From the NCBI RefSeq assembly GCF_003838195.1, contig NZ_RCBY01000041.1, forward strand, positions 1 to 43,809: 43,809 nt of DNA. The letters run 5' to 3'. Position 1 is the stretch's first letter. Every line of letters begins with the position of its first letter. The notes under the pieces were generated by a model. That model did not search any database. It saw only the letters and a list, made by a program, of their open reading frames with translations, and was not told the origin of the DNA. The position numbers were made by a program, and so were the translations under genes. This DNA is from Okeania hirsuta. GTDB lineage: Bacteria > Cyanobacteriota > Cyanobacteriia > Cyanobacteriales > Microcoleaceae. This document shows, piece by piece, positions 20,586 to 29,539 of the stretch.

Positions 20586-21164
20586 ATGCTAAATTCAATA
20601 CAACGATTTTCATGGCAAAAAATTATCTCTGCTTTATTGAGTTTTTTATTGGCAATATTTTTATTACTACTAATAGCTACACCAACTGCTTTAGCAAGTC
20701 TAAATGATGATAGATTTGATGGTAATATTTTTGCCCTTTATGCGGGTAATGGTTCTCTTGTACCTGCTAGAGTAACATTAAACGAATCTCTCAAAAGTTC
20801 TAAACCTGCTCTATTAGTCTTTTTTCTAGATGATAGTAAAGATTGTAAACAATTTTCGACTGTAGTTTCTCAACTTCAAGCATTCTATGGTCGTGCTGCA
20901 AGTTTTATTCCTGTTAATGTGGATGCTATTATTACTCCTGTTACTGATGATTCTACAAAATCAGCTTATTATTATGAAGGATTTGTACCTCAAACTGTTT
21001 TAATTGACCAAGAAGGAAAAGTTGTTTTAAATGCTAAAGGTCAAGTTGCTTTTGAAAAAGTAGATGATGCTTTTCGAGAAGTTTTTGATTTATTACCTCG
21101 CTCTGAGTCTGTTGAACTTAAACGTAGAATTGTTAATGAGATAAATATTGAATTGAGTAATTAG
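20586..21164 (+). CDS. Membrane-anchored thioredoxin-fold protein without CxxC
   Basis: 192 residues. An N-terminal hydrophobic helix (about 14-36, LLSFLLAIFLLLLIATPTALA) could be an anchor or signal peptide. It precedes a thioredoxin-like domain (PALLVFFLDDSKDCKQFSTV; IPVNVDA; GFVPQTVLIDQEGKVV with the cis-proline strand). The usual CxxC is replaced by SKDC, so only one active-site cysteine remains. Similar proteins occur in cyanobacteria as thylakoid or periplasmic thioredoxin-family proteins (Slr1796-like, by recollection). With one Cys a disulfide-exchange role is doubtful; binding or monothiol chemistry is more plausible. It stands alone. Confidence 0.75.
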   Translation: MLNSIQRFSWQKIISALLSFLLAIFLLLLIATPTALASLNDDRFDGNIFALYAGNGSLVPARVTLNESLKSSKPALLVFFLDDSKDCKQFSTVVSQLQAFYGRAASFIPVNVDAIITPVTDDSTKSAYYYEGFVPQTVLIDQEGKVVLNAKGQVAFEKVDDAFREVFDLLPRSESVELKRRIVNEINIELSN

Positions 21165-21667
21165 ATAAGCATTTCCTACGGACTGCTGCGCAAACAGCGG
21201 TCAGCTATCAGCTATCAGCTATTAATTCATTTATTACAGCGCTTTTCGCTCTTGATGAACCACATCTTAACAAGCAAAACCTTGTAGGGGGCGTTCCATG
21301 GAACGTCCTTACTGTAGTTTACCCAAATGAAAAACTCTGTAATTCATTGCCTTTAATGTCTTTTCGTCATTGCGACCGATAGGGAAGCAATCTCAAATCC
21401 TAGTCTTTCGTACTTCATGCATAAGTCCTGATACAGCAAATTCCACTTTGGTGAAGTACACCCATCGCGGGTAAGATGCTATTGCGGGCAAGATGCCCGC
21501 ACTACAAACATTTGATTGTTAATATATGTAGCTCATATACACTATATCCTTGTGTTTGCTAATATTTAACCTTGCTTTCTCTCCTTTACCGAATAATTAA
21601 GGTTTAATGCCTCTCTTTTCAAGGAGAGATAATTATTAATTATTAATTATTAATTATTAATTGTTTA
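21165..21667. repeat. Intergenic made mostly of dispersed repeats
   Basis: CAGCTAT heptamers (about 21199-21228). Block 21233-21312, including palindrome GTTCCATGGAAC, is repeated inverted at 38673-38749. Block 21430-21505 (GCGGGCAAGATGCCCGC) is repeated inverted at 38521-38578. A half end TGCATAAGTCCT lies near 21417 and an ATTATTA array at 21630-21662. No gene is seen. Confidence 0.65.
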
Positions 21668-22564
21668 ATGCCAATGTATTCTAAATTTTTACCAAAATTA
21701 ACCGAAAGTCTGACTGAATCTACATCTATTTCTTTTGCTCAAAATATTCAGTATCAATCAATTTATACTCCTCTGATTTCTCAAACAATTAATACAAGTT
21801 TTGTCTCTCAAGGTGAAGGTAATACCCCGATTTTATTACTCCATGGTTTTGATAGTTCTATTTTTGAATTTCGTCGCCTTTTGCCATTACTTGCTGCTCA
21901 AAATCAAACTTTTGCTGTTGATTTATTGGGATTTGGTTTTACAGATAGATTGCCGAATTTAAAAATTAATCCAAAAGCGATCGCTACTCATCTTTATTAT
22001 TTTTGGAAAAGTTTGATAGACCAACCTGTTATTTTAGTAGGTGCTTCTATGGGTGGTGCTGCTGCTATTGATTTTACTCTGACTTACCCGGAAGTTGTGA
22101 AAAAATTGGTATTAATTGATAGTGCTGGAATGCAAAATAATCCGATTATTAGTAAGTTTATTTTTCCTCCACTTGACTATTTCGCCACAGAATTTTTGCG
22201 TCGTCCCCAGGTTCGAGCAAATATTAGTCGTAGTGCTTATTTTGATAAAAGTTTTGCGACTTTAGATGCTAATATTTGTGCCAGATTACATCTAGAAATG
22301 CCTGGTTGGAATCAAGCTTTAATTTCTTTTACTAAGAGTGGTGGGTATGGTAATTTCAAACAAAAATTGCCTTCTCTACAACAGCAAACATTGATTTTGT
22401 GGGGAGAAAATGACCGGATTTTAGGTACTAGTGATGCTGGTAAATTGGAGGGCGCGATCGCTAATTCTCAGCTGATTTGGATTCCTAATTGTGGTCATGT
22501 TCCTCATTTGGAAAAGTCACAAGTTACTGCTAATTATATTCTGGATTTTATTAGGGAAAATTAA
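21668..22564 (+). CDS. Alpha/beta-fold hydrolase
   Basis: 298 residues with a complete alpha/beta-hydrolase triad: oxyanion-hole motif LLHGFDSS, nucleophile elbow GASMGG with Ser127, acid in WGENDRI and histidine in NCGHVPHLEK. No signal peptide is evident, so it is probably cytoplasmic. The family covers esterases, peptidases, epoxide hydrolases and dehalogenases; the cap region gives no clear substrate. In-frame ATGs occur at 21668 and 21674; the first is used here. The leader is an ATTATTA heptamer array, so promoter and ribosome-binding site are not recognisable. Confidence 0.85.
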   Translation: MPMYSKFLPKLTESLTESTSISFAQNIQYQSIYTPLISQTINTSFVSQGEGNTPILLLHGFDSSIFEFRRLLPLLAAQNQTFAVDLLGFGFTDRLPNLKINPKAIATHLYYFWKSLIDQPVILVGASMGGAAAIDFTLTYPEVVKKLVLIDSAGMQNNPIISKFIFPPLDYFATEFLRRPQVRANISRSAYFDKSFATLDANICARLHLEMPGWNQALISFTKSGGYGNFKQKLPSLQQQTLILWGENDRILGTSDAGKLEGAIANSQLIWIPNCGHVPHLEKSQVTANYILDFIREN

Positions 22565-22593
22565 TAATAGATTTTTTAAATAATTATTCTTGA

Positions 22594-22836
22594 TTAGCTA
22601 TTACTTTTTATCAAAATTGATTCACAGTTTTCAGCAAGATTTGGTTCAGCTTCAATACAACCAATAAAGTCAAGTTGACTAAATTTTTTCAGATGGTTTT
22701 CAGAAGTATTCAAAAGTTGTTGATAGTAATATTCGAGGGCAGATAGTAAAATTTCATCTGTGCTTTGTTTAGTTTTTTCCTGGATAAAGGCAAGTTTTTG
22801 CGCCTGTTCTTGAGTGAGTTTAGTAGCAATTTTCAT
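22594..22836 (-). CDS. Orphan antitoxin-like protein
   Basis: Starting at ATG 22836 the protein has 80 residues (MKIATKLTQEQAQKLAFIQE ...). It resembles cyanobacterial ribbon-helix-helix antitoxins of VapBC-type pairs: a short strand, two helices (LSALEYYYQQLL) and a toxin-binding tail containing DFIGCIEAEPNLAEN. An upstream ATG at 22887 would add 17 atypical hydrophobic residues. The expected PIN toxin downstream is absent: the gene faces the hydrolase, 29 bp beyond its stop. It could neutralise a toxin elsewhere or be a relic. Class assigned from recollected family patterns. Confidence 0.6.
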   Translation of the reverse strand: MKIATKLTQEQAQKLAFIQEKTKQSTDEILLSALEYYYQQLLNTSENHLKKFSQLDFIGCIEAEPNLAENCESILIKSNS

Positions 22837-22939
22837 TGTTGTATAAAATTGATAGAATAATTTGAATATCCAAGCGTATATAAGCACAATACTTATATTA
22901 CTTTCCTAATAGTAATTTTATTTCTGGAGAAAAGCAATA

Positions 22940-23065
22940 ATGAGTAACTCGAAAGCAAAATGAGGTGCTGATGGCAGTGAGCTTCCTACAATAGACCCTC
23001 ATACTAAAGCCAAGCATCAAATTATCGAAGAATATATAGAAAATTTGGGATTGGTGAATGCGTAA
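22940..23065 (+). pseudogene. Short remnant resembling the N-terminus of a three-Cys-motif partner (TcmP) protein
   Basis: 42 codons: MSNSKAK, TGA (22961-22963), then GADGSELPTIDPHTKAKHQI and a short helix to TAA. The phrase LPTIDPHTKAKH fits my memory of TcmP N-termini, where the TGA position would be Trp. The body of the gene is missing. This is a weak call from a short match. Confidence 0.35.
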
Positions 23066-23484
23066 TGCTTTTGTCTCAAACGCTTTTTATCCCCTTAAAA
23101 GGGGAAACTTGAGACAAAATTTTTTCGGTCATAATGAAAATTTTTCTGTTCATCAATTACTTTAATTAGTTGATCATTCAGCATGCGGTGAATGACAGTC
23201 AAACCGACCATTATTCGATAAATGGTCAGCGTACTGTCACACATCCTACTCGATCTTTTGTTGACAAATAATTTCTTAAAAAAAGAAAATAATTAACTAC
23301 TTTTATGAATCTATAATATCATGTTCCCCCTCCGGGGGAGCTACGCTAACGGATAATCAGTGATAGAACTCCGTTACGCTCACGCGACCAAAAAACTTTA
23401 TCCCTTCTAACCTTTTCTTCCCTTCTGCCTTCTGCCTTCCTTCCTCCAAGGTGTAAGTCTTCAACCAAACATGATATAATACAA
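23066..23484. other. Intergenic with hairpins and a MITE-like copy
   Basis: Nested imperfect hairpin at 23194-23238: GACAGT...ACTGTC outside, GACCATT...AATGGTC inside. A CCCCTTAAAAGGGG palindrome lies at 23091. A 49-codon open frame on the minus strand (23244 to 23095) has no recognisable domain. The right part (23314-23478) is a MITE-like element listed separately. Confidence 0.5.
23314..23478. repeat. MITE-like element, ATATCATGTTC end family
   Basis: Left end ATAATATCATGTTCCC and right end AACATGATATAAT are inverted copies. Between them are TCCGGGGGAG, CGGATAATCAGTGAT (shared with 6140 and 43457) and pyrimidine-rich CCTTCTG-type repeats. It lies just beyond the stop codon of the GH13 gene. 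Confidence 0.6.
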
Positions 23485-24960
23485 TTAATTATTAACAAAA
23501 ATACAGCCTTTTCTAGGTAGTAAATTCAATTCTAATTGAGTAGATTCTTCTTGCCAGGAAATTTCACAACTACCATAAACAATTTTACTAGGTCGAGAAT
23601 TAAACTGAGTAACAGAAACATTTACATTTGCTGCTTCTGTACCACTATTAATAACCACAATAATTTCCTCATCTCCTAACATACGGGCAAATACATACAC
23701 ATTTCCCTCAGCAAATAAAACCTTATAACTACCCGTACGCAAAGCAGAATATTTATTTCTAATAGCAATCAACTGTTTATGATATTCCAAAACTTGATTA
23801 TCCCATTTTTCCGTAGCAGGAAAACCACGACGAGAGTCAGGGTCTAACTTCCCTGGTAAACCTACTTCATCACCATAATAAATACTAGGTGCGCCAGGAA
23901 AAGTCATTAACAACAGAGTAGCTAACTCAACACTTACTTGATCTCCTTGAGCAATACTCAAAACTCGAGCTGTATCGTGACTGTCTAATAAATTCAGTTG
24001 AGTTAGTTCAATTTCCCAAGGATAGAGTTGCAGCAACTCCTGCATTTTTTGACCATATTCAACAGCAGATATAGCTGGGTAAGCTGAATAGTCACAACCT
24101 TTAACTTGGTCAATATCTACACGATCGCCCGCTGTAAAAGCAATAGTTGGACCAGTAAACAAATAATTCATCACCCCATCAAACTGAGTACCATCTAACC
24201 ATTGCACGCAGTCACTCCAGACTTCACCCACAATATACGCTTCTGGGTTAATAGCTTTGACGCGATCGCGAAATTCTTGCCAAAACCCAGGAGTCTTAAC
24301 TTCAAATGGCACATCCAACCGCCAACCATCAATGCCAAACTCTAACCAATATTCCCCAATTTCCATAATGTATTCTTTCACTTCGGGGTTATCGTGATTG
24401 AATACAGGTAAAGCACGGTTGCCTACCCACCCGACATAGTTTGCAGGTAAACTGCCATCGTAAGCAGAAAGAGGCCAGTCTTCTATTTTGAACCAATGTA
24501 ACCAGGGTGAGTGGGGACCGTTTTCCAAGATATCGTTGAAGAAATAGAAACCGCGACTAGCGTGGTTGAAAACTCCATCCAGAACAACTTTTATATTGCG
24601 ATCGTGAGCAGCATCTATCAATACTCTTAAAGCTTCATTACCTCCTAAAATTGGATCGACTCGGTAATAGTCATGGGTATGATAGCGATGGTTACAAGCT
24701 GATTGAAAAATAGGAGTGAAATAAATAGCAGTGACACCCAGGTCTTGAATATAGTCAAGTTGTTCGATGACACCCCAGAGGTTGCCACCTTTGTAACCTT
24801 GGGGAGTAGGAGGTTCATCCCAAGGTTCTAGGGTAGAAGGATAATAACCTTTGTCTATACCTTTTCTGGTTTGGGTAGGTGGTTGACCTTTGGCAAAACG
24901 GTCTGGAAAAATTTGGTAAAATACGGCGTGTTTTACCCACTCTGGTGTTTGAATTTGCAT
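23485..24960 (-). CDS. GH13 alpha-glucan hydrolase (neopullulanase/cyclomaltodextrinase-like)
   Basis: 491 residues, an alpha-amylase-family (beta/alpha)8 barrel. Conserved regions: DGVFNH (128-133), GWRLDVPFE with nucleophile D216, VGEVW with acid/base E246, and LLDSHDTAR with D329. The start HAVFYQIFPDRFAKG and the HRYHTHDYYRVDP loop are typical of neopullulanase/maltogenic-amylase relatives; the N-terminal CBM34-like domain found in some of these is absent. No signal peptide, so it is likely cytoplasmic and acts on glycogen-derived maltodextrins. glgC, the synthetic side of the same pool, is 11 kb away. Exact specificity (alpha-1,4 versus alpha-1,6, transglycosylation) cannot be read from sequence. 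Confidence 0.9.
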   Translation of the reverse strand: MQIQTPEWVKHAVFYQIFPDRFAKGQPPTQTRKGIDKGYYPSTLEPWDEPPTPQGYKGGNLWGVIEQLDYIQDLGVTAIYFTPIFQSACNHRYHTHDYYRVDPILGGNEALRVLIDAAHDRNIKVVLDGVFNHASRGFYFFNDILENGPHSPWLHWFKIEDWPLSAYDGSLPANYVGWVGNRALPVFNHDNPEVKEYIMEIGEYWLEFGIDGWRLDVPFEVKTPGFWQEFRDRVKAINPEAYIVGEVWSDCVQWLDGTQFDGVMNYLFTGPTIAFTAGDRVDIDQVKGCDYSAYPAISAVEYGQKMQELLQLYPWEIELTQLNLLDSHDTARVLSIAQGDQVSVELATLLLMTFPGAPSIYYGDEVGLPGKLDPDSRRGFPATEKWDNQVLEYHKQLIAIRNKYSALRTGSYKVLFAEGNVYVFARMLGDEEIIVVINSGTEAANVNVSVTQFNSRPSKIVYGSCEISWQEESTQLELNLLPRKGCIFVNN

Positions 24961-25154
24961 AGATAATTATCTCTTTAATTAGGAAACCACTACTATTTTG
25001 ACAGGAAATTGGTCTCAAAGTATCACAAATTAAAGTAATATTAAAATTTGTCACAATGACTAGGCAGTTTGATGTAGAGAAGGGTTAGATTTGTACAGGA
25101 CACATAATATTCTAGAATTTGCCAAAGCCACTGAAAAAAAATTAGTGAGTATTA

Positions 25155-25304
25155 TGGCCTATTAGCAAAGAATTATTTAAGGAAAAATCAAAATTACATT
25201 GTGATGGTGATGGCAGCAATAGCTCACGTCAATACTTGTTTAAGCAAGACTTGCAAGCTCTAATTAATGAATTAGGGATAAAAATTCCCATTCCAAAAAT
25301 TTAA
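25155..25304 (+). pseudogene. Transposase fragment (ISAzo13-like)
   Basis: A 49-codon in-frame stretch, ending at a TAA (25302-25304), reads LHCDGDGSNSSRQYLFKQDL then QALINELGIKIPI. This resembles the DDE-core segment of ISAzo13-family transposases (C-D-x-G-x-S-N-S, then LQALxNExG). Both the N-terminal bulk and the C-terminal part with the final Glu are missing. It ends 18 bp before the TIR-WD40 gene, so an old insertion may have shaped that promoter. Confidence 0.45.
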
Positions 25305-25322
25305 TTACCAATCCATAAAACC

Positions 25323-28300
25323 ATGTCAGAATATTACAATGCCTTCATCTCTTACGGACGTGCCGACAGTAAATCTTTTGCTACAAAACTCTATGAAAAA
25401 CTCACAGAAAATGGTCTAAAAATCTGGTTTGACCAAAATGATATTCCTCTGGGAGTAGACTTTCAAAATCAAATTGATGATGGCATCATAAAAGCTGATA
25501 ATTTTCTGTTTATTATTGCGCCTCATTCTGTTAATTCTCCCTACTGTCTCAAAGAAATAGAATTAGCTATTAAATACAATAAACGAATTATTCCCCTGCT
25601 TCACGTCGAACAAATTACTTATGAAATTTGGCAACAACGAAACCCAAAAAAAACTTTAGAAGAATGGAAAATTTATCAAGAAAAAGGTAAGCATTCAAGT
25701 TTTCCTAATATGCACCCTGAAATAGGCAGAATTAATTGGGTTTATTTTCGGGAAAATCTTGATAATTTTGACAAAAGTTTGACTGACTTAATCGAATTAT
25801 TTAATCGTCAGCAAGATTATGTAAAACAACATACTAAGATTTTAGTTAAAGGTTTAGACTGGGAAAATAATCAAAGACAAACTCGTTATTTATTAATTGG
25901 GAAAGAACGTCTACAAGCAGAACAATGGTTAAAGATTAAATTTACAGAAGAACAACCCCCTTGTATTCCTACAGATTTACATGGTGAATTTATCTGTGAA
26001 AGTGATAAAAATGCTAATAATTTAATGACTCAAGTTTTCTTGGCTTTTGCTGAAGCAAATAAAAGTATCATGGAGCAAATCAGGAAAAGTTTAATTAGAG
26101 AAGGAATTACTGTCTGGAGTTCTCATGCCGATATTAAAACTGGAAAAGATTTTCAAGTAGAAATTGAGCGGGGTATTGCCGGAGCGGATAATCTAATTTA
26201 TTTATTGTCTCCTGAAGCCATAAAATCTGAATATTGTCAACAGGAATTAACTTATGCTTTGAGTCTGAATAAACGAATTATTCCTATATTAATTTCTCCC
26301 ACAGATTTAACAGAAATTCCTGCCGAAATAAACAACTTACAATTTATTGATTTTACTCAATCAGAGTCAGAAGGAATAGATAAACTGCTCAAAGAATTAA
26401 AGTCAGAAGCTATTTATTATCAACGGCATAAAATTTTATTAGTCAAAGCTTTGAAATGGCTAGAACAAAATCGTAACCCTAGTATTTTATTACGGGGTTA
26501 TAATCTCGAACAATATCAAAGTTGGTTAGAATTAGCTGGAAATAGAATGGCTAATTTACCTACAGATTTACAAACAGAATTTATTGCCGAAAGTGCTAAA
26601 CAACCACCTAATTTAGTTTTAGATGTTTTTGTTTCTTATTCCAGAGCAGATTCAGATTTTGCTAGACAGTTAAATGAGGCATTACAAACTCAGGGAAAAA
26701 CTACTTGGTTTGACCAGGAAAGTATTGCTACAGGCACAGATTTTCAACAGGAAATTAATCGCGGAATTGAACAGTCGGATAATTTCTTATTTATTATTTC
26801 CCCAGATTCAGTAAATTCTCCCTATTGTGGAAATGAAGTAGAGTATGCCAAAAGTTTAAATAAACGGTTTGTGACAGTATTATATCGAAAAGTTGATAGT
26901 AAGGAGTTGCATCCAGAATTAGCAAAAGTGCAATGGTTAGATTTTCATCGGTATGGAGGAGAATTTTATGCTAACTTTAGCGAGTTAGTACGTTTTTTGG
27001 ATACTGATAGAGATTATGTCAGAAACCATACAAAGTTGTCACAACAAGCATTGGACTGGGAGGAAAAAGCTAGTGAAGATTTATTGCTACGAGGAAGTGA
27101 ACTGGCGATCGCTAAAAACTGGTTACAGGAAGCTCTTAACACTAACAAACAACCCCCACTCAACAAGTTGCAAAAGAAATTTATTGAAGCTAGTGACGAC
27201 CTACATACTAGCATCCAACAAGCAAGAGCAAAACGCAGACAACTTGATATCACAACTGCTTGGGGAATTACAGTTGGTTCCCTGTTGGCAGTTATGATTA
27301 GCACTGGGTTGTGGCAAAATTCTAGACATGAGCATAAAAAAGCTCAACTTAATTTAGCACAGTCTCTTGCTCGCTCTTCCTCCTCTCTATTTGTCGGTAA
27401 CAAAGAATTAGAAGCATCGATTGAAGTTATTAAAGCGGGGAAAAATTTGCAAAGATACAAGGTGAAAGACGCAGAAGTGATCGACGCATTGCAACAGTCT
27501 GTTTATAGTGGCAGTGAAAGCAACAGATTACAAGGACACAAAAATTCTATTCGCTCTCTGAGTTTTAGTCCAGATGGCAAAATATTGGCATCAGGCAGCG
27601 ATGATAAACAGATTAAGCTTTGGAATATGGAAACGGGAGCAGAAATACGAACTTTCTCTGGACACGATCGCTCTGTTATTAGTGTTTGCTTTAGTGCGGA
27701 TGGGAAAATTTTAGCATCGGCAGGAAAAGACAAGAAGATAAAACTTTGGGATGTAGCAACAGGCAAGGAAATTAACACCTTCACCGGACATACTGACTGG
27801 ATAAATAGCATGAGTTTCAGTCAGGATGGTAAGATTTTAGTATCAGGGAGTAAGGATAATACGATTAAACTCTGGAATGTAGAGACAGGCAAAGAAATTG
27901 ACACCCTTTTCGGGCATCAGGGTAGTGTAATTAGTATCAGTTTTAGTCCTGACGGTAAAACTTTAGCATCGGGAAGTAAAGACAAAACGATTAAGTTTTG
28001 GGATGTAGAGACAGGTAGAGAAATGTACACCCTCTTCGGACATAATGGTTTGGTGGGTAGCGTCCGTTTTAGTCCGGATGGCAAGATATTGGCAAGTGGC
28101 AGTTATGATAAAACGGTTAAACTTTGGGATTTAGAAACAGGTGAGGAAATTCGGACTTTGACAGGACATTTTAGTTCAATTATGAGTGTGAGTTTTAGTC
28201 CGAATGGTAAACATTTAGCGACTGGTAGCAAAGACCGAATAGTTAAGCTATGGGATATAGAAACAGGAAATGAAATTCGCTCTTTTTATGGTCACGATGC

Positions 28301-29426
28301 TTGGGCATTTCGGGTAAGTTTTAGTCCAGATGGCAAGATATTAGCATCGGGTAGTGGTGACAAAACCATCAGACTCTGGAATTTAGAAACGAGAAGGGAA
28401 CTTAGTACACTTAAAGGACATGATGATTCGATTCAACATTTAAGTTTTCCTCTAGCTTCATCCCCTCAAATATATAAATCTGAGAAAGAGATGATATTTG
28501 TTTCTGGTGGCGCTGATAAAACTGTCAAGATATGGGATTTGAAGACTAAAACTCAAGATACTTTGAAGGGACATGATGACTCGGTAATGAAAATTAGTGT
28601 GAGTCCTGATGGCAAGACTATTGCTTCTGCTGGTGAAGATAGCACTATTATTTTATGGGATGTAGAAACAAAACAAGAGATTCATCGACTCAAAGGTCAT
28701 ACCGATGCAGTCAAGGCAATTAGTTTTAGTCCGGATGGCAACATCTTAGCTTCTGGCAGTAAAGATACTACTATCAAACTTTGGAATTGGATAACAAAAG
28801 AAGAAATAGGCAATTTAAAAGGTCACGAAAGCACGGTAATGACAATGAGTTTTAGTCCGGATGGCAAGACCTTAGCTTCTGGTAGTAAGGACAATATAAT
28901 TAACCTCTGGAATATAGAAACAATGGAAAAAATGGAACCTCTCATAAACGACAATCAGAGTTCTAATTTTAGTGTCAGTTTCAGTCCTGATGGTAAAACC
29001 TTAGCTGCTGGAGGCGATCGCAATCTTGTTACTTTATGGGATGTGGAAAAAAGAGAAAAAGTTTTCACTTTCAAAGGTCATAGTAGTTCTATTAACAGCG
29101 TTAGTTTTAGTCCGAATGGTAAGATTTTAGCTTCTGGAAGTTCTGACAAAACAATTAAACTGTGGAACCCGAAACAGGGAAATTCTATTTTGACCTTTCA
29201 CGGACATGAAGACTCAGTTAATAGTGTTAGTTTTAGTCCGGATGGTAAAGTCTTAATATCTGGTAGTGATGATAAAACAATTAGACTTTGGGATGTAGAA
29301 AAACTAGATTTAGATGTAGATTTAAACGACTTAATGCTCCGGAGTTGCAATTGGGTGCGTGGTTATTTACAGCATAATCCTTATGTGGAAGAGGAGAATA
29401 GAAACTTGTGCGATAATATTGGTTAA
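25323..29426 (+). CDS. Triple-TIR / transmembrane / WD40-repeat giant protein
   Basis: 1367 residues. Three TIR domains lie in tandem: ~5-150 (YNAFISYGRADS ... SPYCLKEIELA), ~234-370 (QVFLAFAEANKS ... SEYCQQELTYA) and ~431-560 (LDVFVSYSRADSD ... SPYCGNEVEYA). Each keeps the C-x2-E motif whose Glu (E78 in the first) is catalytic in NAD-cleaving TIRs. One membrane helix follows at ~642-662 (WGITVGSLLAVMISTGLW), then an amphipathic/coiled segment. Fourteen WD40 repeats from ~734 (FSPDGKILASGSKDKTIKLW) fit two seven-bladed propellers. The middle TIR has lost FVSYS-type residues at its start and may be structural. TIR proteins hydrolyse NAD+ or make cyclic-ADPR signals in immunity; that role here is inferred. 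Starts at ATG 25323; no operon partner on this strand. Confidence 0.9.
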   Translation: MSEYYNAFISYGRADSKSFATKLYEKLTENGLKIWFDQNDIPLGVDFQNQIDDGIIKADNFLFIIAPHSVNSPYCLKEIELAIKYNKRIIPLLHVEQITYEIWQQRNPKKTLEEWKIYQEKGKHSSFPNMHPEIGRINWVYFRENLDNFDKSLTDLIELFNRQQDYVKQHTKILVKGLDWENNQRQTRYLLIGKERLQAEQWLKIKFTEEQPPCIPTDLHGEFICESDKNANNLMTQVFLAFAEANKSIMEQIRKSLIREGITVWSSHADIKTGKDFQVEIERGIAGADNLIYLLSPEAIKSEYCQQELTYALSLNKRIIPILISPTDLTEIPAEINNLQFIDFTQSESEGIDKLLKELKSEAIYYQRHKILLVKALKWLEQNRNPSILLRGYNLEQYQSWLELAGNRMANLPTDLQTEFIAESAKQPPNLVLDVFVSYSRADSDFARQLNEALQTQGKTTWFDQESIATGTDFQQEINRGIEQSDNFLFIISPDSVNSPYCGNEVEYAKSLNKRFVTVLYRKVDSKELHPELAKVQWLDFHRYGGEFYANFSELVRFLDTDRDYVRNHTKLSQQALDWEEKASEDLLLRGSELAIAKNWLQEALNTNKQPPLNKLQKKFIEASDDLHTSIQQARAKRRQLDITTAWGITVGSLLAVMISTGLWQNSRHEHKKAQLNLAQSLARSSSSLFVGNKELEASIEVIKAGKNLQRYKVKDAEVIDALQQSVYSGSESNRLQGHKNSIRSLSFSPDGKILASGSDDKQIKLWNMETGAEIRTFSGHDRSVISVCFSADGKILASAGKDKKIKLWDVATGKEINTFTGHTDWINSMSFSQDGKILVSGSKDNTIKLWNVETGKEIDTLFGHQGSVISISFSPDGKTLASGSKDKTIKFWDVETGREMYTLFGHNGLVGSVRFSPDGKILASGSYDKTVKLWDLETGEEIRTLTGHFSSIMSVSFSPNGKHLATGSKDRIVKLWDIETGNEIRSFYGHDAWAFRVSFSPDGKILASGSGDKTIRLWNLETRRELSTLKGHDDSIQHLSFPLASSPQIYKSEKEMIFVSGGADKTVKIWDLKTKTQDTLKGHDDSVMKISVSPDGKTIASAGEDSTIILWDVETKQEIHRLKGHTDAVKAISFSPDGNILASGSKDTTIKLWNWITKEEIGNLKGHESTVMTMSFSPDGKTLASGSKDNIINLWNIETMEKMEPLINDNQSSNFSVSFSPDGKTLAAGGDRNLVTLWDVEKREKVFTFKGHSSSINSVSFSPNGKILASGSSDKTIKLWNPKQGNSILTFHGHEDSVNSVSFSPDGKVLISGSDDKTIRLWDVEKLDLDVDLNDLMLRSCNWVRGYLQHNPYVEEENRNLCDNIG

Positions 29427-29539
29427 ATCAAAGTGGGTATTCAATAATTAACAATTAATAATTAATAATGGCTTTGTTGCATGAATGTTGCATTCGCAGA
29501 TGACTACCTTTAACTAAATTTTCTTATCGACTAGGGCAA

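Noticed and set aside
23095-23244. 49-codon minus-strand open frame
   Set aside because: Short, no domain, and it overlaps a hairpin and a palindrome; kept only as a remark in the intergenic entry.
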